Part shown: piece by piece, positions 12,801 to 24,800 of the stretch
Layout of the letters: every line of letters starts with the position of its first letter
Position numbering within the stretch: the first letter of the stretch is position 1
From: Lutjanus erythropterus
Taxonomy: Eukaryota > Chordata > Actinopteri > Lutjaniformes > Lutjanidae
Direction of reading: 5' to 3'
DNA length: 64,000 nt
NCBI GenBank assembly: GCA_020091685.1
Contig: CM034595.1
Coordinates: 7,029,132-7,093,131, forward strand
The notes under the pieces: generated by a model
What the model was told of the DNA's origin: nothing
Database searches by the model: none
Seen by the model: the letters and a program-made list of their open reading frames with translations, nothing else
Translations under genes and position numbers: made by a program

Positions 12801-15800
12801 CATTTGTTATATACATTCTTCCCAGGCCTCCACTGGTTCTTATCCCTCTACGTCCTCAGTGAGGAAACCCACTGTGGCCCCTGTGAGAGGCAGGAGAGTG
12901 GAGGGAAGAACAGCAGCGACTTCCGGGTCATCGGGACTGAGCAGACCTGCTGCTACAACCAGAACCCAGTCTTCTGTCTCCCATCCTCTGCAGCGTCCAC
13001 AAACAAAAGCCAAAGTCACAAAGAGTCAAGAAAAAGATGACCACACAGGTTATTAGTGGCACTCACACACAAAATGATTATACTGCTGTAAATTCTGCCC
13101 TGATACAAATGCTACAGCACATGAATATATTTATTTGCTTATTTTAATTTTAACTCATCAAAATAGAGTTTGCCCCATTTCTGAATCCAGCAGCATCCTC
13201 AAAATGCAGCAGGGAGCCTGGTGTGGAGGTGTGGAATCATGTCATGTTTTGAGCTGTCTGTTTGATACATCTTCCCCGTTTTTTTTTGGTTTTTTTTGAT
13301 TAGCAGAGCCAGATGTGAAGGTGAGCAGTGAGCTGGTGGCATCTGTTCAGTCCTTAGTGGCTGTCCTCCAACAGCAGATTGACACCAGCAGCCACCTGGA
13401 TGCTACAGACACACAGGAAGCCAGACGGACGCAGCATCTTCCAAAGGACAATGTAATCAAACACTTCACCTCCAGCTGATTTTTTTTAGTGTTTACAAAT
13501 GAAGTGTGTGAAAATGAGACTCCTGCAAAAAGGTGATAATGCTAATTCTGTCAGGGCTGTACTGAGTAGTTCATAACATTGACATTCAAATTCTATATCA
13601 ACATTTGAAAGCTGCATAACGTTTTTGTGTTTTTGCAGTTCTATTTATTCTGTTTCAGCCCAGTACTCTAAATAGTTGCAGATAAAGTTTAAGTTGTACT
13701 GATTATTATTACTAATATATTATTTGTAGAATTAGATTTCAGTGGAGGCTGTATAAGATTTTTTCTGACTTGTGTGATCCAAACATATCCAATAACTCCA
13801 GAGCGTTGTAAAGTCCAAAACAAGTAAAACAGTTATTTCAAAAAAGATTGATGCATTTCCAAAATTCACGTTTTTATGTTACTGTAATTGAACAGCTCTG
13901 TGAAATAAATTTGTGTTAGTTATATTCATGAAAAGAAAGTTGATTTAATAAAAGACAAATGACAAATCATTTTAGTCAGATTGAGGATTTTACCTGAGGA
14001 TTTTTCTTTTTAGGGTGATTATATCATAAAATATAAAGGAGAGATGTTCACACCGCCCTAGTTCCTGTAGTGCAGGATAAAGATAGTCTTTTTTTACTCA
14101 TATTTAGTCTTTTTTACTCATATTTATTCAAATCAATCAGTACTAGAATGTCAGCCATTTGCGCTCCTGTATGCTGAGAAGATTCCAGAGATTGACAGGC
14201 CTGTGGTACCTTGGTACTGCTTCTAAGGTATTTGATAGTTACTGTTTGGAGAAGTATTTTAGGTAGACTGTGTTTGCCGATGGTATGTCAGTGAGGGATC
14301 ATGTCAGTCTTGCTCTGCCAGTTAAAAAAATCCACATTTTCCCTCTTACCTGCAGTGTTGTTTATCTATGGAGATAGTTTTGGTGTGAGTTGCAGCGTTT
14401 TTGAAATATTCCCTGCAGAGATTTCTGCTTTCTCTCCAGTATAATGGAACTAGATGGCGGTTTGTGGTGCTCAAGATAATCCACAGACCTTATGGTGAGC
14501 TTTTTCATGTAGGTACTACTTGTAACGTTAACACCACTGAACTAGTTAGTGTGGTGATACGGTTGGTGGGTGTAGTTTGGTAGAAAGAAAATAGTTCCTA
14601 TTTGAAACTGTTAACTACAATTTCTGTGAATTATCTTGAGTAACCAGGTCATGATTTCTGGAAAGAGACATTGCTGTTGAGTTTTTCAAATGTTTTTTTT
14701 TTGTTGTTGTTGTTGTTTTTTTGGCACTGTGAGCACCACAAGTCAAGTGCCATCTAGTTCCATAATATTGGAGAGAAGGCAGATCTCTATAGGTGATATC
14801 TCCAAAACTGCATCTCACACCAAAAAAAATCTAGGTGGATAAATAGCAATACTTGGCCAGGGGAAAAATATGTGTTTTGGATTTTAGCATTTCTATTTAA
14901 CATCTTCTATGACTTCTTCTGTGTTCTGGTTTGGGTTGATTGACTTGAGTTCAGTGTTGATGTGTGACTTGCAGAGGGTGGAGGAGAGCTCTGTGGTGGA
15001 GGAGCTGAGGGTCCAGCTGGCTCTAAAGGAGAGGGAGCTGCAGGCGATGAAGCAAGGAGCAGAGGAGCTCAACTCACTGAAACAAGAGAACTACCTGCTG
15101 CAGAGCAAGGTGCACAAAGACACTCACATCACAGGACTAAACCAAACAAGTCCATGCCTTGTTGCCATTTGTTTGCCTCTGTGCGATTGAGAGCGGGGGC
15201 GGTCGGCTGTAGACTCTTATTTTCCTTTGGTTGGCCTGCTATCTTTTTTATTTTTGCAGGGCTGAGGTGGTGCATCATAAGGACATTGTGCAGTAGCAGA
15301 TGAAAGAGCAACACATGGTTAAGGTTATAGATTAAAAGAGAATTAGAATAAAATTAGAATTAGGCTCATGGCCAGGTTCTCTTCTCTGTACATCTGTTAC
15401 ATAACAGTCCAACAAGTTTATGCAAATGCAGAACATGAAGGCTGAGAGACAAGAAGACCTACACAAAGAGGTTATATTTGTCCCTGCTCTATAGTATATT
15501 AGTAATAGTGATTGCACAGCAAAACAGCCAGAGCATCCAACATAACAGAACTGCTGCTGATTGAAAAGTGCAGTTGAACAGTGTTTTGCTCATGCTGGAG
15601 AAGAAGACTGTACCCAAATACTGTTCCACACCAACGCTCCTCTCTCTCTGGATATTATACAAACCACTGCAGGACAAAATCAAAAATAAATTAAATTTTC
15701 AAAGACAAATCTGAAGCGTTGTAGTGATTTTAAAGGGATAGTTTGGTTGATTTAAAGTGTGGTTGTATTACCTACAGTAGATGGTGGTTGACACACCCCC

Positions 15801-18800
15801 AGTTGGCGGGAGTGCCAGTGTGGGAAGCTAAACAATGTACTGTTGTGGACAGTCAGTCACAAAATGTGTTTCAGACGCCTAAAAATCAATATCAGTTTAA
15901 GTGTACATCATATTTAGAATATTTTCGCTGCTCTACCTCACCATCAGAGACTTTAATGATGGGAAACTGCCATTATAAATCATAAACCAAATATCACTCT
16001 CTCCAAACCTTTTTCATTTTACCTTGCAGAACATGGTAGTTGCTGGTCTACCACTGCCTCAGTCTGTTAATTTGATTGTGGTGTTGTGCAGCTTCGACCA
16101 AAAACATCAGACAACAACACAAACTAACAGACTGAGGCAACAGTAGACCAACAACTCCTGTGTTCTGTGAGAAAAAAATACTGGTTTTGCCAGTGGAATT
16201 TGGATGGTTTGGAGAGAGCGATATATGACTTAATTAATGTTGTTTCTAGTCAGTAAAGGCTGTGAGTAGCAACAGTGATACACTGATATTTAGTAAATAA
16301 GCAGTAATTTTTTCCCTCCTCAGCTGCGAAGTGCAGAAGAAGCCAGTCAGAAGAAAAGATGGGCTGAGGCCAGTGACGCTGCTACAGAGGAAAGACTCCA
16401 ACAGATGGATAAAGAAATAAAAGAGCAGGAGATACTCATAAAAGGTTACCAGCAGGTTTGTGTTCCTTAATACTTACCTTTTCACTGCTGCTGATTTATT
16501 TCTGTTCTTCATTTGTGTGTTTACCTTTGATCTTCATTTCATTAAATCTGTTTTTGATATTTACTGTAATTTCGACCTTTACAACTCCATTCAGTTTTTG
16601 TGTCAGAAGGTTAAGAGAAATGGACTTTAGGGCTCAACATATTGATCCCAGAATGTCCATTCTTCTGATTCTACCTCTCATTGTGGAAGATTGATTTTGG
16701 TGTCAACAGGATTGATACTAAAAAAGGTATCAGTTTTATTTCCTCTCTTCTGTTTTGTGCCTTTGGTGTTTCATCAAAGGGCAGAACTGTCTGTGCAAAC
16801 AGCGTTAGTTGTGTAGTGCATGTGCTCTTTGCTGCACCACTGCTGTCTGTGTCTTTGTGCACTCAAACAACACACATGCCCATGCAGTGCACCACGGTGC
16901 AGCACACAGCTGTGAATGAAAATGTGTGGTATAATGGCTGTTAGCTACAAATTTGTTCAAACACACACTAAATCATGAGAAAGAGAACTTGGAGCTGTAA
17001 CACAAAAGAGAAGGAGGGAATGTAACAGCATCCAAACCCCCAACTCAGAGACAGAGTTGTCCGGCAGAGTCTTTGTCAGAGAGGTTCAGGCAGGAATATA
17101 CAAGTATATAGTCCTTAAATTAATCTGAACTTTTTCAAACTGTAATTGCCAATCAATAGTTGTTACTTTAGCAGACCAGTTAAATGCAGTATATATTCAT
17201 ACATTAAAATAACATTCACACCATTTAAACATATAATCTACTGTGAAAGGATTCTTATATTACAACAGATTCAGCCTATTGATGATGCTTTCACCTCCAA
17301 TAGGTGGTAATAACCAAGTAACATATTTGAAATTTCTTAGAAATTACCCATGAATTACTTCCAAATTTCATGGTAAGTATGTGATAATTACCATTTTACT
17401 TTCTTCGAAAAAACCTGCAAATGTACCCATAATTTCATGGTCAATATTTGATAATTAGCAAGTATTGTAATTAATGTATTAATTATCACAAACTTACCAT
17501 GTAATTTGTGGGTAAATTCAAAGAAATTTCTAATATGTCACTTGGTAATTGCTGCCTATTGGCATGAAATTAGGGTGCCTATAAATTGAAACATTATCAG
17601 AACTTCTCCAGTAACACTAATGTTGTTTTACAGGAGAATGAGAAGCTGTATTTGCAGATGAAGGCTCAGCAGGTCAAGACTAAAGCCAACGAGGAGGCCA
17701 TGTTCAGTGAAAACCAGAGGATACTCAGTGAGCTGACTTTTACAAGGTGGGTTCAGTAAAGCTGTCACCTATTTGTGAACGTGTTATTGCTTGTGCATGT
17801 CGTCCCAGTATGAACGCACATTTAAAGTGAACGTCGGCCTTCTTATGAAGCTTAATTACATTTTGAAAAGTATTTTTGTCAAATGTGTTTTCTTTCTTCA
17901 ACAGGGAGCAGCTGAATAAAACCTTGAGGCCTGCAGGAAACATCTGCTTAATGGATCACACTCAACGCATCACAAACTTGTTAGCTCAAATAAACACATT
18001 TCAGGTAAGAACCACCATCACTGAAACACTGTTAGACTTCGTTTCTGTTCCGGCCCCTTCACGTAACACAGAGACACGTTTCTGTGTGCAGAGGAATGAG
18101 GCCAAGCTGACCGAGGACATGCACAGACTGAAGCAGGAAAAGCAGGCTCTGGAGGTAGACCTGCAGCTGATGAAGAAGGAAAGAGACCTGGCTAAAGCTG
18201 AGGCCATGTCTGCCTCAGGTAAAACTTGATACAAAGCAGTGCAAGTGGAATTTAAATCCAAATTTCACTATTTAACTCTTGAAAGATTAGAAGGAGCTCC
18301 TTAATACTTTACATGCATAAGTGATCTTTGGTTTCACTGACAGTGTGTATCTGGTCTGAATGTGTCAGGTGACAAGACGTTTGAGATGCGTGTGTTGGAG
18401 GACAAGCACAGAGAGGAAGTGTCGGCCCTGAAGAAGAAGCTGCAGTGGTTTGCAGAAAACCAGGAGCTGCTGGACAGAGATGCTGGCAGACTGAAGGCTG
18501 CTACAGCTGAGATCCACCAACTCAAAGAACAGGTAAGTCTCCGCTCTCTAGATATCACATATAGACATAGAGATTTAATTTTTGTGTAGAAGTGGACATC
18601 CTTTTCATTTTTCAAAAGAAAGAAAGTTTCTTCACTAATCCTGTCTTCTTCTTATTTTTTTAGTCAGAATTTTACTAATATACAAAATACATCAAAGCAA
18701 GAGGATAGAGACCATAAGGCCCGCCTGAACAAAAAGCCCAGAATATACATAGTATAGTGCAATATTCTTAATATATCGTAGATGCATACTTAAATAAGCA

Positions 18801-21800
18801 GTGTACACATTTACCTGCTGCTAATGACACAAAGAGTCCAGCAGAGTGTTCACATATCTATACAAGTGAAAGGTGTATATAGTGTCTTTGTGTGTGGCTT
18901 TTTCTAATCAAATTTACGTATATATATATTTTTAAATATGTTTATCCTTTTATGTTTTTGTTCTTTTTTTTACTTGATCTTTTTTACTTGTATCTCTTTT
19001 TAGCTGCAGTAATGTGTGGATTTCTACATTGTGTGATCAATTAAGCTTATCTCATCTCATCTCTTTTCTTTTCTTATTTCTTTGATTGAGTTGTTTTTAT
19101 TTATCCTTAGTACCCATTCACAGCTACAGTTGTAGGCAAATCTACTAAAACAAATCTTACAGCATCAATTCCTAATTTTATATAACCTTCCTGGATATCA
19201 GAAGTACTACAAAAACACAAGCTTGTTTCTGTAGGTGTTGGCCATAAACCCCGCCCCCTCCATATTAGAAAATGGGACATGGCCCAAACAAAAAAATCAA
19301 AGGACATGTAAAGTAAATTTTGCTAGAGATGGTTTCTGTCATGTTAGGTAGTTCTTATCATGCAGATGTTTGTTCAAGTGTATCAGTTTGGTTTTAATTA
19401 GTTATTTGATGCTTAAAAAAGGATGGGTTTCACATCATGATTGACAGCTGAGCTCTCTCATGAGTGAGTCGGCCAGGTGTATTGGCGAGATCTAGATACC
19501 ATGCTCAAACCCTGACTCAGACTCTGACTCCAAATGACGTCACTGTTGCAAGATGGCAGCGCTGGTATCTGGGATACATTTATGTACAGTGAGAGGAAGC
19601 AGAGACACGTCGACCATCTTTATTAATGTCAATGGAATCAACTTGTGAGGCTGCAGCTGGTAAAGGGGCAGAAACTTTGTAGTATCAGTTGTAATGTGAG
19701 GCGGAAAGCGTGCTGAAAGACAGTCACAGTTTAATGTTGTTAACTGTGTTAGAATTAACAGTTTGTCTCTATTTCAGGTAGAAAAACTGAAGATGGATGT
19801 CGGCAAAAGAAGCAGTGAGCAGCAGAGAAAAGCCAAAGAGAAAACAGTGGAAACTAAGAGGATGCAGGACCTGGAGCGACAGGTTTCTCACACATAGTAA
19901 CAAACAAGCTAACTGATCGAAGTTGTTACACTCCCTCCCTTTTCTCTCAAGTTCGTGTCTCTTCATTTCTTGAGAGTCTTTCTGTTTTTACCAGGTCAAG
20001 GAGCTGGAGCAGATACTAAGACGTAGAAACCCAAACTCCCTGCCTGCTCTGATCTACGCTGCAGCCACGGCTGGGAATCAAGAGGACGACGCTGCCAAGA
20101 CGTCCCCACCCAGCAGGATCAACGCCTTGCTGGAGCGCAGGATTCAACGTTTGGAGGCTGAGCTGGAGAGCCACGATGAGGAGGCCAAGCGCAGCCTGCG
20201 GGCCATGGAGCAACAGTTCCACAGAATCAAGGTACAACAGCAGTACAGCAATTTGACAATACTACAACTGTTGTATGATGTGGTTAACTGTTATCTAACA
20301 GTTAAAATGACATTGTCAGATAAATATATTATAATATATATAATAAGGTGTATTTCCTGATGGTGTAATGACATTATTAAATGGCATTATTATATTATAA
20401 AATTGAAACTTTTACACTAAAGAGCCAACTTTGGAATAAGCAATAAAACATATTTACCGTGACTCCTGTTGACAGCGAAGTACAGAGGCAACATTTAAGA
20501 GCAGCTCTCAAGTGGGCAGGAGTAATAACCTATCAGACACAAAGATTTACCCCACATCTCACAGAGGCCTGTTAATGTTTTACTCAGTGATATACTATTT
20601 TACAAAAACCTGTTTTTATAGCTACTTTTACAACCCCAGTTTTAAAACCCAGGATGCTGTGTAAAACATAAATGGAAAAAGAATGCAATGATTTGCAAAA
20701 ACTTTTTGACCTATATTCAGTTTAATACATTAATATTTAATGTTCAAACTGATGAACTTTATTGTCACATTTCAAAAAGGTTGGAACAGGAGCATGTTTA
20801 CCACTGTGATACATCATCTTTTCTTTTAACAACACTGTGAAAATTGTGAAAAAAAACAAAGTGAAATTCTTTCTCATTCTTGCTTGATATACGACTTCAG
20901 GTTCTCAACAGTTCGGGGTCTCTGTTGTTGTATTTTGTGCTTCATAATGCACCACACATTTTCAATGGGAGACAGGTCTGGACTGCAGGCAGGTCAGTCT
21001 AGTACCTGAACTCTTTTATTACGAAGACACTGGAAAAGACATTGTCTGGATGCACCATGTGTCACTCCAAAACCTGTATGAACCTTTCAGCATTAATGTG
21101 GCTTTCACAGATGTGACAGTTACACACCCCCATACCATCACAGCTGCTGTCTTTTCAAGTTAGCACTGGTAACAATCTGGATGGTCCTTTTCCTCTTTAG
21201 CCCAGAGGACATGATGTCCATGATTAGTAATAACAATCTGAAATGTGGACTCATCAGACCACAGCACACTTTTCCACTTTGCGAAAGAATACACTTTAAA
21301 AATGTATTTATGAAGTTAAAAAGCAGAAATACTGAAAAACATGACATTTCAACACCTTTGTTTGTGTGAACCATTTAGCTCCGTTACGAGCAGCAGATCT
21401 CAGAGCTGGAGCAACAGCTGGAACAGAAACAGCAGCTGGAAGCAGCAAACTCAGCAGCAGGGGCCGAACCGTGGATATCACAGGTTCAAACGCTGGAGGA
21501 TGAGCTGCAGAGTGTGAAGGAGAGCCACCGGGAGAAAGAGATATCTCTCCAGGACCAGATTGAGTCTCTCCAGCAGCAGCTCAAACACAAGGTTGGTACA
21601 GGAGCTACACAGACCGGTTAAGTCTTCTTAGATTTAGCCTCACTGTTACCTCTAGCATGCTGACTGACTGATCTGTGTCAGTGAAAAGTGAATTAATTAG
21701 ACAGAAATATAAGATTCTTTGCTACGGACGTTTGAAATATTGGACTTTGTAAAATGTTGGACTGTATGTGATGAAGGAAAGGCAGGTAGAGAAAATTTAA

Positions 21801-24800
21801 TTTTACTTACTTATACAAACTGATGTAAACTCTCCTGGACAGGCCCATCCAAGTCCAGGCCGACACCAGCGGCAAGCCGAGGAAGCATTCAGCGTCCGGA
21901 TAGAGCGGCTGAACCAAGAGCTCAGCACCAAGACACGAAGCATTCAGGAGCTGAGCCGCACTGTGGAGAGACTGCAGAAGGAGAGGAGGAGCATGCTGTC
22001 TGTCCCTGGTCCTCGACCAGAAGCCCGTTCTACAGAGACCAAAAGACAAGCAGGCCCCGCCAAAACACTCAGCTCTGCTCCTGCAACAGAGACACGAGGA
22101 GGGGAAGAAACGTTTCCAGCTGCTCAGTATGAGAAGACATACCAGCCCACCGTCTTCACAGGTAGGAATGTGGACATTACGGTTGACTTTGCTCTGCATG
22201 CTTAGATGAAAACTAGAATATCTTGTATATGAGTTCCAAAAAAAAAAATAATAACAACTCGCCTGACAAAGTCTGGGAAGCAGTGACTTGCATAATAATT
22301 CCATGTTTATCTCATCTCTGAAAAGAGTTCGTTAGAGCTGATATGTTAATGTACCATTTTCTAGCTTTGCCTTAAAACTTCTAAAATTAGGTTTGTGTCA
22401 GGCTGAGCGATATGATGATATACGTTGTATGAAAATAGAAAAACATTGTTTATCTCATCACAAATAGTTCTTTTTTTGTATAATTATCTTTATTTAAGAT
22501 AAAGATTTTTATCTTTATTATTCTGTGCACCATGAGGTTTAACTTACAGTCTTTCAATACCAAAACTAATAATACCTTTTAACACAATATACACCGATCA
22601 GGCATAACATTATGAGCACTGACAGGTGAAGTGAATAACACTGATGATCTCTTCATCATGGCACCTGTTAGTGGGTGGGATATATTAGGCAGCAAGAACA
22701 TTTTGTCCTCAAAGTTGATGTGTTAGAAGCAGGAAAAATGGACAAGTGTAAGGATTTGAGTAAGTTTCATAAGGACCAAATTGTGATGGCTAGACGACTG
22801 GATCAGAGCATCTCCAAAACTGCAGCTCTTGTGGGGTGTTCCTGGTCTGCAGTGGTCAGTATCTATCAAAAGTGGTCCAAGAAAGGAACAGTGGTGAACC
22901 GGTGACAGGGTCATGGGCGGCCAAGGCTCAGTGATGCACGTGGAGAGTGAAGGCTGGCCCGTGTGGTCCGATCCAACAGACGAGCTACTGTTGCTCAAAT
23001 ATGCTGAAGAAGTTATTGCTGGTTCTGATAGAAAGGTGTCAGAATACACAGTGCATCACAGTTTGTTGTGTATGGGGCTGCAGAGCTGCAGACCAGTCAG
23101 GGTGTCCATGTTGATCCCTGTGCACCGCCGAACACACCAACAATGGACACGTGAGCATCAGAACTGGACCACAGAGCAATGGAAGAAGGTGGCCTGGTCT
23201 GATGAATCATGTTTTCTTTTACATCACGTGGATGGCTGGGGGCGTGTGTGTTGCTTACCTGGGGAACACATAAAACCAGGATGCACTGTGGGAAGAAGGC
23301 AAGTCGGCGGAGGCAGTGTGATTGTTATGTCCAGCTCGTTGGAGAGCATAACAAAGAAGGGAAGTCCACACAATAACAGCTTTTAAACAAATAATTTATT
23401 GAAAATAAAGCAACATATAAAACCCAATGACTAAGTAGGAGAATCAGTGGCGTAATGAAATTGTTGGGTGCTGTGAATGTGTGTGCTAACATAAGCTATG
23501 TGTACAAGGAAACCAAGGCTAAGCTAAACAAAGTCAAACCAAACAAAACCAGTGGGTGCCTGAAAGGCACCAGCCTTCCAAGAGGGAGAGAGAGCCATCT
23601 TGGATTCTCCCAAGCTTTTAAAGGCAATGCCCAGGTGAAAGCAATCCACCAACGAGGAGGGAGGGGCAAGCAACCAGGGAGGGAACCTGCAAGAGAAAGC
23701 AGAGGCAGGAACAGGAACTGACCTAAGGCCTGTGGCCGTCACAGTGATGCTTTGAGTGATGTTCTGCTGGGAAACCTTAGGTCCTGCCATCCATGTGGAT
23801 GTTACTTTGACACGTACCACCTACCTAAGCATTGTTGCAGACCATGTACACCCTTTCATGGAAACAGTATTCCCTGATGGCTGTGGTCTCTTTCAGCAGG
23901 ATAATGCTCCGTGCCACAAAGTAAAAATGGTTCAGGAATGGTTTGAGGAGCACAACAATGAGTTTGAGGTGTTGACTTGGCCTGCAGTTTTTTCCCCAGA
24001 TCTCAATCCAGTCAAGCATCTGTGAGATGAGACAAACAAGTCTGATCCATGGAGGCCCCACCTCACAACTTACAGGACTTAAAGGATCTACTGCTAACAT
24101 CTTGGTGCCAGATACCACAGCACACCTTCAGGGGTCTAGTGGAGTCCATGCCTCGATTGGTCAGGGCTGTTTTGGCAGCAACACAATATTAGGCAGGTGG
24201 TCATAATGTTATGTCTGATCAGTATATATCCCATAGCACGTCCTGTCCTTCATTGGTGTCAAGCAACATAAAATATCAATCCTTCCATACATTTATATAC
24301 ACAAGACATAAAATACAAGACACTAGACACTCATTCACTCATCTTACATGCTATTCACATACCTCTCGTTCCAACTCACCCACGCCCACAACATTCAAAC
24401 ACACACCATTTCACATCACACCATCACAAATAGTTCTTCAGGTTAGATTTTGCATCATTTGGATGATGTTGTGTTCTGCATGGCTCAGATCCAGGCAGGA
24501 AGTTTGCATGAAGCAAACACATACAAACAGGGAGGAGAGTGAAGATGACACAGAATGAGCATTTGGAATAGGTGAAGAACTCCTATTCACAGAACTTTTA
24601 GAGAATGTGCTATATCATGATATGTATTATCTGCATATGAAATGACTTATAGCAAGGTATGAGTTTTTGGTTGTATCGCACTGCTGAGTGACAGCAGAGC
24701 TCCAGACTGCTGGGAGAGAAGCCAGTGACACTCAGCAGGAAAGGCAAAAATAACAAGTCAACTGGGCTTAGTCAAGACCAAAAACATAAGAGGTGAGAGA

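Larger units (their letters stand above)
22592..24225 (+). mobile_element. Tc1/mariner element, degenerate
   Basis: Inverted ends gatcaggcataacattatga (from 22598) and, in reverse complement from 24218, gatcagacataacattatga, flanked by TA. Without the LTR inserted at 23323-23743 it is about 1.2 kb, a normal length for a Tc1-like element. The transposase is broken. Confidence 0.88.
22473..24421 (-). mobile_element. retroposon insertion with 17-bp target duplication (outer layer of a nest)
   Basis: catcacaaatagttctt stands at 22456-22472 and again, identically, at 24422-24438. The left copy runs directly into a T-rich stretch, consistent with a minus-strand poly(A) end. The insert has only about 315 bp of its own (22473-22591 and 24226-24421); the rest is a Tc1 element. 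Its own sequence looks like a LINE 3' UTR but is not diagnostic. Confidence 0.65.

Noticed and set aside
23455..23820. Frames of 88 and 98 codons on opposite strands
   Set aside because: They lie inside the solo LTR at 23323-23743 and have no independent support.
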